Of a stretch of 64,000 nt of DNA, positions 57,452-64,000 are shown piece after piece. The position numbers and the translations under genes were made by a program. Under the pieces are notes generated by a model. The model saw only the letters and a list, made by a program, of their open reading frames with translations, ran no database searches and was not told where the DNA came from. The first letter of the stretch is position 1. Every line of letters starts with the position of its first letter. The DNA lies in the NCBI RefSeq assembly GCF_000154445.1, contig NZ_DS499559.1; one strand, written 5' to 3'. The DNA is from Intestinibacter bartlettii. Lineage in GTDB: Bacteria; Bacillota; Clostridia; Peptostreptococcales; Peptostreptococcaceae.

Positions 57452-58144
57452 TTGAGTTCGAACGCAGTAGCATTAACAATTAATAATTTGAGTAAAGAAA
57501 TAAAAAAAATAAAAGGCATTAAAGATAGACAAAAGGGGAAATATTTATCTGACTTAGATAGATTAAATGAACAATATAAAGATTTAGAGTTACCGGATTA
57601 TTTTACAACTCAATATAATCAATTAAATAAAAAAGGGAATGAACTTCTTAGAGATATAAGAGGTGGAAAACATGCAGATAATGTGGCTAACGATATACCA
57701 ATATATATAAGATATTTAAAGGCTTCTTTAATGGACTTTGAAGGAAAAACAAATAATTTAAAATATTATCTTTTAAGTTTTTATTTAACAGCAGCACTAT
57801 TTATGGCATTTACACCTCAATTTTATGGTTATATATTACCACTTATATTTTTAGTACCAATATTCCTTGGAGTTAGAGGATGTAAAAAAAGATCTATAAA
57901 TGGATTTTATATGAGTATGAGTGTAATACCAGTAGCAATTATGACAGCAGCTACTTGGATTAGATATGGAATACAGGCTATGGGTGATTATGGTACATAT
58001 GTAAAAGCTTTAGTAGATTCAGGTTTAGGCCAATCATTAGCAGAAAAATTAATATATATAGGATTTGCTGGAGGAATATTATTACTTATAGTATCTTGCT
58101 GTCAATTATATTTTGGCTTTAAAAATAAAGATTTATTTATTTAA
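57452..58144 (+). CDS. Membrane protein of unknown function with coiled-coil N-terminus
   Basis: A 230-residue protein I do not recognise. Residues 1-100 are polar and helical, rich in Lys, Glu, Asn and Leu, likely a coiled coil on the cytoplasmic side. Four hydrophobic segments follow: about 103-122, 125-142, 153-172 and 204-224, with a short basic loop (GCKKRS) between the second and third. The start is TTG at 57452 after AGAAGGGGG. It stands alone: a terminator lies upstream and a new gene downstream. A palindrome AGTACA...TGTACT at 57375-57395 lies upstream and could be an operator. Confidence 0.7.
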   Translation: MSSNAVALTINNLSKEIKKIKGIKDRQKGKYLSDLDRLNEQYKDLELPDYFTTQYNQLNKKGNELLRDIRGGKHADNVANDIPIYIRYLKASLMDFEGKTNNLKYYLLSFYLTAALFMAFTPQFYGYILPLIFLVPIFLGVRGCKKRSINGFYMSMSVIPVAIMTAATWIRYGIQAMGDYGTYVKALVDSGLGQSLAEKLIYIGFAGGILLLIVSCCQLYFGFKNKDLFI

Positions 58145-58222
58145 GGACTTTATAAGTCCTTATTTTTTTGGTAAAATAAATTTTTGAAGTCAAAAAATTT
58201 TGTTCGGAGGAAAAAGGAACCT

Positions 58223-59584
58223 ATGTTATCAAAAAATAAAGAATATATAGTAGATATAGTAGATATAGGTCAAGGTGGCGTAGGAATTGGAAAATACGAA
58301 GGATTTACTGTATTTGTCGATGGTGGACTTGTACAGGATAAAATAAAAGTTAAAATTACAAAGTCTAAAAAAAATTACGCTGTTGGTGATATAGTAGAGA
58401 TAATCGAAAAATCACCATTCAGAGTAGAAAGAAAATGTAGCGAAAGTCTTAGACAATGTGGTGGGTGTCAAATTCAAGAATTAGACTACCAAAAACAACT
58501 TGATGTAAAGACAAATGAAGTAAAACAAGTTATAAGTAGGATTGGTAAACTAGATGATGTTGTAATACATGACACTCTAGGAATGGAACATCCTTTTAGA
58601 TATAGAAATAAAGCTCAATTTCCAATTCAAAAGAAAGACAATATGCCTGTTATAGGATTTTATAAAAAGAAAAGTCATGACTTGATATCGACTGATGAAT
58701 GTATAATACAACATGAAGTAAACGATAAAATTATAAAAATAATAAAAACATATATTAGAGCATACAACGTAAGTATTTACGATGAAAAAACACATAAGGG
58801 ATTATTAAGACATTTAGTAACAAAAGTTGGATTTACTACAGGTGAAGTAATGATAGTTTTAGTTGCTAACGGTAAAAAATTACCTTATTTAAAAGAATTA
58901 GCATCAGTTTTAAAAGAAAATATACCAGGATTTAAAACTCTTGTTGTAAATGTTAATACACAAAAAACTAATGTTATATTAGGAAAAGAAAATATAGTTG
59001 CGTACGGAGATGGAATGATTAGAGATTATATAGGTGAATTAGTATTTGAAATATCACCACTATCATTCTTCCAAGTAAATCCGCTTCAAACTGAAGTTTT
59101 ATATAACAAGGCTTTAGAATACGCAAATTTAGGTGAAAATGACACTGTATTCGATATTTATTGCGGTATAGGTACTATATCATTATTCTTAGCTCAAAAG
59201 GCTAAGAAGGTATACGGAATAGAAATAGTAGAAGATGCAATAAAAGATGCTAAAAGAAATGCTAAAATAAATAACATGGATAATGTCGAATTCTATGTTG
59301 GAAAAGCTGAAGAAGTAGTTCCTAAGATGTATAAAGAAGGAAAAAGAGCTAATGTAGTAGTTGTCGATCCTCCAAGAAAAGGATGCGACGAAAAAGTACT
59401 AGATACAATAGTATCTATGGAACCAGACAGAGTTGTATATGTTTCATGTAATCCATCAACTCTTGCTAGGGATTTAGCTTATTTAAATGAAAGAGGATAT
59501 AAATGTCATGAGATTCAACCTGTGGACATGTTCCCACATAGTGTGCATGTTGAAAACGTGGCTTGGTTATCAAAAGAAAAATAG
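58223..59584 (+). CDS. rlmD: 23S rRNA (uracil-5-)-methyltransferase, RlmD/TrmA family
   Basis: An SAM-dependent RNA m5U methyltransferase. An N-terminal TRAM domain (residues 1-62) precedes a [4Fe-4S] motif CSESLRQCGGCQ. The SAM fold has DIYCGIGTISLFLA, and catalysis uses VVVDPPRKGCDE and VSCNPSTLARDL. Length from ATG 58223 is 453 residues; GGAGG lies upstream, while an in-frame TTG at 58184 has none. Which uridine (U1939, U747 or both) is modified cannot be told. Confidence 0.9.
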   Translation: MLSKNKEYIVDIVDIGQGGVGIGKYEGFTVFVDGGLVQDKIKVKITKSKKNYAVGDIVEIIEKSPFRVERKCSESLRQCGGCQIQELDYQKQLDVKTNEVKQVISRIGKLDDVVIHDTLGMEHPFRYRNKAQFPIQKKDNMPVIGFYKKKSHDLISTDECIIQHEVNDKIIKIIKTYIRAYNVSIYDEKTHKGLLRHLVTKVGFTTGEVMIVLVANGKKLPYLKELASVLKENIPGFKTLVVNVNTQKTNVILGKENIVAYGDGMIRDYIGELVFEISPLSFFQVNPLQTEVLYNKALEYANLGENDTVFDIYCGIGTISLFLAQKAKKVYGIEIVEDAIKDAKRNAKINNMDNVEFYVGKAEEVVPKMYKEGKRANVVVVDPPRKGCDEKVLDTIVSMEPDRVVYVSCNPSTLARDLAYLNERGYKCHEIQPVDMFPHSVHVENVAWLSKEK

Positions 59585-59612
59585 TAAAATTTATTTAAAT
59601 AAAAAACTAATG

Positions 59613-59660
59613 AAGCCGAAGATTAATTATATAAATTATATAGGTAATCCTAGGCTTTAT
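59613..59660 (+). terminator. possible terminator after rlmD
   Basis: AAGCC and GATTA (59613-59625) pair with TAATC and GGCTT (59645-59657) with a small internal loop. The following TATTAATT is a weak T-run. Confidence 0.5.
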
Positions 59661-59687
59661 TAATTATATAAAATATATAATATTATT

Positions 59688-59715
59688 TTGTGATTTATTC
59701 ATATTTTGATATAAT
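59688..59715 (+). promoter_or_regulatory. promoter for the small EamA gene
   Basis: TTGTGA (59688-59693) and TGaTATAAT (59707-59715) with a 16-base spacer. The gene starts 37 bases further on. Confidence 0.5.
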
Positions 59716-59751
59716 CAAATTTGAAATTTTATATAAAAGAGGTGAAATTAT

Positions 59752-60165
59752 ATGTGGTTATTATTAGCTATTTTATCATCAATATTTGCAGCGCTTACCT
59801 CTATTCTTGCTAAAGTCGGAATAAATGGTGTAAATTCAACTTTAGCTACTGCAATTAGAACAGTAGTAGTTCTTGTTATGGCATGGGGAATGGTGTTTGT
59901 AACTAATACACAAAGTGGAATCTTGGAGATAAGTAAGAAGAGCTGGATATTTCTAATTTTATCAGGAATAGCGACAGGAGCATCATGGTTATGCTATTTT
60001 AAAGCTTTACAATTAGGTGATGCATCAAAGGTTGTTCCTATTGATAAATTAAGTATAGTTATAACACTAGTATTGGCTTTTGTATTTTTACATGAGCAAT
60101 TTACAGTGAAATCAATAATAGGGTCAATTTTAATTACAGCAGGAACATTATTTATGGTATTGTAG
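59752..60165 (+). CDS. Small EamA-type membrane transporter
   Basis: A 137-residue protein with about five hydrophobic helices, corresponding to one EamA repeat of the drug/metabolite transporter superfamily (full-size members have two). AKVGINGVNSTLATAIRT and FKALQLGDASKVVPIDKLS are typical. Single-repeat members probably work as dimers. The substrate is unknown. It has AGAGGTG upstream, its own promoter and a terminator. Confidence 0.82.
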   Translation: MWLLLAILSSIFAALTSILAKVGINGVNSTLATAIRTVVVLVMAWGMVFVTNTQSGILEISKKSWIFLILSGIATGASWLCYFKALQLGDASKVVPIDKLSIVITLVLAFVFLHEQFTVKSIIGSILITAGTLFMVL

Positions 60166-60211
60166 AATTGGTTGGAATAATGCCTTATATCAGTATGGAT
60201 ATTTTTTTTGG

Positions 60212-60250
60212 GGGGTAATGAAAATAATAGTCATTACCCCTTAATTTTTT
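60212..60250 (+). terminator. terminator after the EamA gene
   Basis: GGGGTAATGA (60212-60221) pairs with TCATTACCCC (60231-60240), followed by TTAATTTTTT. Confidence 0.88.
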
Positions 60251-60420
60251 CAAGAATAGTCGAGAAAATAAAAGGATGATGTTGCACTATAAACAAAAAT
60301 TGTAAATTTTTTAAAGAGTATTGAAAAGTAGTTTTATATAAGATATTATAGAAATAATATGTTTTAAAATATAATTAATATTATAGGTTAAAAATAAATA
60401 AGAACGAGTAGGTGTGGACA

Positions 60421-61038
60421 ATGAAAAAAGATATATGTATAGTGGGGATAGCAGGCGGTTCTGCTTCAGGAAAAACTACAATTGTAAATAACATAAAAGA
60501 GTTATTTCAAAATGATATTGAGCTAATAAGTCATGACAATTATTATCTATCAAATGATGATAAGACTATGGAAGAAAGAGTTAAATTAAACTATGATCAT
60601 CCATCATCATTTGATACATATAAAATGATAGAAGACGTTAAGAAATTAAAAGAAGGTGAAATAATATACAGACCTGTTTACGACTACACTCAGCATACAA
60701 GAGCGAAAGAAGTTGTAGAAGTTCATCCTAAAAAAGTTATAATATTAGAAGGGATATTAATATTAGAAGATCCAAGACTTAGAGACTTAATGGATATAAA
60801 AGTATTTGTTGATACAGATGCTGACGAAAGATTAATGAGACGTATATTAAGAGATACACAAGAAAGAGGAAGAACAGTAGAATCAGTTTTAAACCAATAT
60901 GTAACTACTGTAAAACCAATGCATGAGCAATTTGTAGAACCTTCTAAAAAATATGCTGATATAATAATTCCTAGAGGTGGCGAAAATAAAATAGGAATAC
61001 ACATATTACAAGAGCATTTAAAATTAATGTTAGACTAG
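60421..61038 (+). CDS. udk: Uridine kinase
   Basis: Phosphorylates uridine and cytidine in pyrimidine salvage. Walker A GIAGGSASGKTTI is at residues 8-20; DNYY, NYDHPSSFD and RDTQERGRTVESVLNQY are family motifs. Length is 205 residues from ATG 60421. AGGTG lies upstream; a GTG at 60412 is an alternative start. It ends about 60 bases before a long hairpin. Confidence 0.94.
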   Translation: MKKDICIVGIAGGSASGKTTIVNNIKELFQNDIELISHDNYYLSNDDKTMEERVKLNYDHPSSFDTYKMIEDVKKLKEGEIIYRPVYDYTQHTRAKEVVEVHPKKVIILEGILILEDPRLRDLMDIKVFVDTDADERLMRRILRDTQERGRTVESVLNQYVTTVKPMHEQFVEPSKKYADIIIPRGGENKIGIHILQEHLKLMLD

Positions 61039-61100
61039 GTTGATATCAAATTAGAGAATTAAAAAGTTGAAACTAGAGCGAATATATTTCACTTTTGACT

Positions 61101-61153
61101 AATACCTCCGTAGTAATATAATATTTATATAATTATATTATTACGGAGGTATT
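61101..61153 (+). promoter_or_regulatory. 22-bp hairpin that contains the ribosome binding site of the Nudix gene
   Basis: 61101-61122 and 61132-61153 are complementary over 22 positions (21 Watson-Crick, one G-U at 61113/61141), with a 9-base loop. GGAGG (61145-61149) in the 3' arm lies 7 bases before the TTG start at 61157 and is fully paired with CCTCC (61105-61109). As RNA it should block translation unless opened. It could also help end the udk transcript. Confidence 0.85.
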
Positions 61154-61156
61154 ATT

Positions 61157-61726
61157 TTGGATTATATACAAGCTATAAAAAATTTTGAACCTATGAATGA
61201 GCAGGAACAAAATGATAAGAAACTAATTTTAAAATTTATTAAAAAAAATGATGATGTGCTTTACAGAGATAATGAATATGCCCATATGACTAGCTCTGGG
61301 CTTATTTTTAATGAAAAACTAGACAAGATATTGATGGTTCACCATAATATTTATAATACATGGTCTTGGACTGGTGGACATGCAGATGGTGAAGCTGATT
61401 TATTAAAAGTTGCGATTAAAGAGGCGAAAGAAGAAACTAGTGTAGAAAACATAGGGGTTTTAGATGAAAATATAATAGCTATAGATATTTTGCCAGTTGT
61501 TCCACATGTAAAAAGGGGCAAATTTATTAGTGGACATCTTCATTTTTGTATATCATACGCTTTAATTGCAGATGAAAATAGCCATATTGAAGCAAAACTA
61601 GACGAAAATAGCGGTGTTAAATGGATAAAAATTGATGAATTAGAGAAATATTCAGATGAACCCTATTTAATAGGAGTTTATAGAAAAATACACAAAAGAG
61701 TGGTTATGAGCAAAAAAAATAAATAA
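61157..61726 (+). CDS. Nudix hydrolase
   Basis: A 189-residue Nudix protein. The box region reads GGHADGEADLLKVAIKEAKE followed by ETSV. An N-terminal part (NEYAHMTSSGLIFNEKLDKI) and LPVVPHVKRGKFISGH are typical of a clostridial NUDIX subgroup of unknown substrate. The TTG start is set by GGAGG at 61145-61149; no other ribosome binding site fits. That site is inside a 22-bp hairpin, so translation is probably regulated. Confidence 0.82.
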   Translation: MDYIQAIKNFEPMNEQEQNDKKLILKFIKKNDDVLYRDNEYAHMTSSGLIFNEKLDKILMVHHNIYNTWSWTGGHADGEADLLKVAIKEAKEETSVENIGVLDENIIAIDILPVVPHVKRGKFISGHLHFCISYALIADENSHIEAKLDENSGVKWIKIDELEKYSDEPYLIGVYRKIHKRVVMSKKNK

Positions 61727-61835
61727 TAAAAATGAAAGACAGATAATTTATCCTTCATATTATTTTTTTGATTTAATAAAATTTATATATGTAATAGCGA
61801 ATAAATATAGCTGAAAATATAAAATTTGAAAAAGA

Positions 61836-61886
61836 GAAAGCTATGATAATAGAACTTAAAGTAATATCTTTTGTCATAGCTTTTTA
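61836..61886. terminator. bidirectional terminator between the Nudix gene and tam
   Basis: AAAGCTATGA (61837-61846) pairs with TCATAGCTTT (61874-61883), with T-runs at both ends (TTTTTATA rightward, TTTCTCTTTTTC leftward). The two flanking genes converge here. A weaker rightward hairpin ending in TTTTTTT lies at about 61731-61770. Confidence 0.75.
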
Positions 61887-61919
61887 TATTAATTTATAAT
61901 ACTAATTTATAAAAATTTC

Positions 61920-62705
61920 TTATTTTGATTTTGAAGCAACTACAAATAATCTTTTATAGTTGAATAAAACACTTCCATCGGCTCTTAGAGAGTAAACATT
62001 TTTTAATTTAATTAGGTAGTTATTTTTAAAGTTTTCCCTAAATTCATCGCTAGGAAGAGCGTTTAAATAATCCTTCATACTTGTACTTTCATACCATTGT
62101 AATATACCTTCAAATCCTTGCATAACGTGCATGTAAGTAGTAGTCCATATTTGGATATCTTTTGCAGTTGATAAATGAGATAATACATCATAGTAGAAAG
62201 TTGGTTTATGATTATTAAATCTTAATTTTTTGCCTTCAAAGTAAGGTTTATATTTTTTAACATATTCTAATTCATATAGAGCTTGTTGACCTTTTATATC
62301 ATCAGCTAATGGTAATTGTATTGCTATAGTTCCACCTGTATTTAATAGAGCATACCATTTTTTGATTAATTCTTCATGTCCTGTCATACGTTGAATGGCA
62401 GCATTTGAAAATACTATATCGAATTTTCCTAAGCTACTTAAATCTTCTGTTGCATCCATTAATCTGAAGTCTATTTCAGGATAAAGAAGTTGTGCTTTTT
62501 CAATCATTGTAGAAGAATTATCTATACCTATAATTTCAGCATTAGGCCATCTTTTTTTTAATTCATTAGTACTGTTCCCAGAACCGCAACCAATATCTAA
62601 TATACGAGCAGGATTTTCAAGTCCTATTCTTGAGATTAAGTCTTTTGATGGTAAAGTTCTTTCTTTACCGAACTTTAAGTATAAATCTGGATTCCAATCT
62701 ATCAT
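61920..62705 (-). CDS. tam: Trans-aconitate 2-methyltransferase-like SAM methyltransferase
   Basis: A 261-residue class I methyltransferase. It starts MIDWNPDLYLKFGKERTLPS, as Tam proteins do, followed by motif I ILDIGCGSGNST, and IDNSSTMIEKAQ. NAAIQRMTGHEELIKKW and IAIQLP are also of Tam type. Tam methylates trans-aconitate, a side product that inhibits aconitase. GGGGGAAAATT precedes the ATG on the minus strand. Confidence 0.85.
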   Translation of the reverse strand: MIDWNPDLYLKFGKERTLPSKDLISRIGLENPARILDIGCGSGNSTNELKKRWPNAEIIGIDNSSTMIEKAQLLYPEIDFRLMDATEDLSSLGKFDIVFSNAAIQRMTGHEELIKKWYALLNTGGTIAIQLPLADDIKGQQALYELEYVKKYKPYFEGKKLRFNNHKPTFYYDVLSHLSTAKDIQIWTTTYMHVMQGFEGILQWYESTSMKDYLNALPSDEFRENFKNNYLIKLKNVYSLRADGSVLFNYKRLFVVASKSK

Positions 62706-63105
62706 TTTAATTTTCCCCCTTTGAATAAAAAACTCTATATATGAATTAAAGCACTAATGATGCAAAAATGCAAGAATAAAAAAATAAATTGCATTTTAGA
62801 ATAAAAAAAATTTTATATATATTTTAAAAATAATCTTTAATTATCAAAGTGTTTATAACGATTTTATAACAAAATTCATAAAAAAAATTGGTATTTATAG
62901 TGTATACTAAATATAAATAAGTGAAATAAATTGAATTATATTATTTAAAAAAATAAAAAAAAATTTAAATGCCAACTTAAAAAAGCGAATATTTGATATA
63001 ATAATTGTTCATAGTAACTTAATTAGAAATGAGTACTATGCAATACGAAATAATAAATATTTCATAAAATCAAATACAAACTTAGGGAGTATAGAGGAGA
63101 GTATT
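62706..63105. other. intergenic region between tam and the LPG-synthase-like gene
   Basis: AT-rich divergent spacer, no gene recognised. A TGaTATAAT extended -10 at 62994-63002 probably drives the rightward gene; AGAGGAGAG at about 63092-63100 is its ribosome binding site. Confidence 0.5.
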
Positions 63106-64000
63106 ATGGAGTTTTTTAAAAAATATAGAAACACAATATTGAAATATGCATTCTTATTATTTTTAATGTTTTTTACGGTATATTTAGTTTTTAAAAATCT
63201 GGATATAAATTCTATAGACAAGATAAAAAATATAATCGATAAAAAATATATCGCAATAGGGGTTTGTGCTATATTACTATATATCATTTTAGAAGGGATA
63301 ATTTTAAAGCAAATAGTAGATGCACAATATAAAGTAAAAGCTAGATTCTTAGGAATGAAGCTGGCGACGATGGGATTTTATTATAACTTGATTACGCCTT
63401 TTGCATCAGGAAGTCAACCGATGCTTATATATGTTTTAAATAAGTATAAAGTTCCACTAAGTGAAGCAACGGGTATAATAACAAATAAAACATTATTATA
63501 TCAAACTGTAGTAACTATATACTGTACTGTATTTTTTGTATTAAATATAGGTATACTACAAACACAACTACCAGGTGTCATTTCATTAGTTATACTTGGT
63601 TTAAGCATAAATGCATTTACAATAATTATGGGATTATTAGCAATTTTAAACCCAGGAAAAGTTAAAGCAGTAGCTAATTTTTTAATAGAACATCTTTCTA
63701 AATTAAAGATTTTTAAATTTCTAAAAAATAAACAGGGACAAGTCGATAAATTTATAGAAGAATATAGTACATCAGTTAAGTTTTTTATGACAAATAAAAA
63801 GTTATTAATAAAGACAACCTTGTTAACTATAATACAGCTAACAGCTTATTTTAGTGTTTCATATTGGATATATAAATCTTTTGATTTAGGACAAGGGAAG
63901 TTCCTTTATATAATAACTTTACAAACGCTTTTATATATGGCTGTTTCACCAATACCAACCCCGGGTAATATAGGAGCAAATGAGTTAGCATTTTTCAATA
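63106..64000 (+). CDS. Flippase/lysylphosphatidylglycerol-synthase-type membrane protein (3' end outside window)
   Basis: An open frame of 298 codons runs to the window end. It has about seven hydrophobic helices. NLITPFASGSQPM near residue 97 and SPIPTPGNIGANELAFF at the cut edge are signatures of the LPG_synthase_TM (UPF0104/YbhN, MprF N-terminal flippase) family. These move or modify phospholipids; whether a C-terminal aminoacyl-transferase domain follows cannot be seen. AGAGGAGAG lies 6 bases before the ATG. Confidence 0.85.
   Translation, partial: MEFFKKYRNTILKYAFLLFLMFFTVYLVFKNLDINSIDKIKNIIDKKYIAIGVCAILLYIILEGIILKQIVDAQYKVKARFLGMKLATMGFYYNLITPFASGSQPMLIYVLNKYKVPLSEATGIITNKTLLYQTVVTIYCTVFFVLNIGILQTQLPGVISLVILGLSINAFTIIMGLLAILNPGKVKAVANFLIEHLSKLKIFKFLKNKQGQVDKFIEEYSTSVKFFMTNKKLLIKTTLLTIIQLTAYFSVSYWIYKSFDLGQGKFLYIITLQTLLYMAVSPIPTPGNIGANELAFFN

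Overview
The window is strongly AT-rich, low-GC Firmicute DNA. Genes start with strong AGGAGG-type ribosome binding sites, and TTG and GTG starts are common. The gene content and order (rRNA end, uvrB-uvrA-uvrC-hprK, then murB-PHP-rapZ-yvcK-Nudix-whiA-dnaE-pfkA-pyk) point to an anaerobic member of the Clostridia. My best guess is a Peptostreptococcaceae relative of Clostridioides difficile, Paraclostridium or Romboutsia; this rests on remembered gene order, not on a search.

Layout. 1-1.9 kb: 3' end of a 23S rRNA gene, a 5S rRNA gene and a terminator. 2.1-10.8 kb: nucleotide excision repair genes uvrB, uvrA, uvrC, HPr kinase and a PHP phosphatase. 10.9-15.2 kb (minus): hydABC, an NAD-linked, probably electron-bifurcating [FeFe]-hydrogenase. 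15.2-17.0 kb: 1.8 kb without a large gene, holding a molybdenum-cofactor (Moco) riboswitch candidate, a 23-codon ORF, promoters and terminators. 17.0-25.1 kb: an NAD-linked formate dehydrogenase operon with NuoE-like and NuoF-like subunits and two tandem full-length catalytic genes, one reading UGA as selenocysteine (Sec) and one with Cys at the same residue. 25.3-31.5 kb: Moco biosynthesis genes mobA, a second Moco riboswitch with terminator, then moeA, mobB, a moeA-like gene, moaC, moaA, a MOSC gene and mogA/moaB. 31.6-36.3 kb (minus): a hydrogen-dependent CO2 reductase (HDCR)-like cluster of two ferredoxin-like subunits, an [FeFe]-hydrogenase and a second Sec formate dehydrogenase. 36.5-41.9 kb: selenocysteine machinery, namely tRNA-Sec (minus), then selA, selB, selD and yedF (plus). 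42.0-42.8 kb: a formate channel. 43.2-54.9 kb: the housekeeping block murB to pyk. 55.5-64 kb: an NSS-family transporter with a 32-residue MetS-like partner, a membrane protein of unknown function, an rRNA methyltransferase, a small EamA protein, uridine kinase, a Nudix protein, trans-aconitate methyltransferase and the start of a flippase/LPG-synthase-type membrane protein.

How it works together. From 10.9 to 42.8 kb almost everything serves formate and hydrogen metabolism. Three formate dehydrogenase catalytic subunits (two Sec, one Cys), two [FeFe]-hydrogenases, cofactor synthesis, selenium insertion and formate transport sit in one block between housekeeping genes. Both UGA codons are followed by hairpins with a GGTCT apical loop exactly 19 nt downstream, and the cognate tRNA with anticodon TCA lies in the same block. 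The two riboswitch copies share long sequence blocks and show paired base changes in stems. The copy before moeA can form mutually exclusive aptamer/antiterminator and terminator structures. Other points for a second look are a 22-bp hairpin that buries the ribosome binding site of a Nudix gene and a hairpin lying between the ribosome binding site and the start codon of murB.
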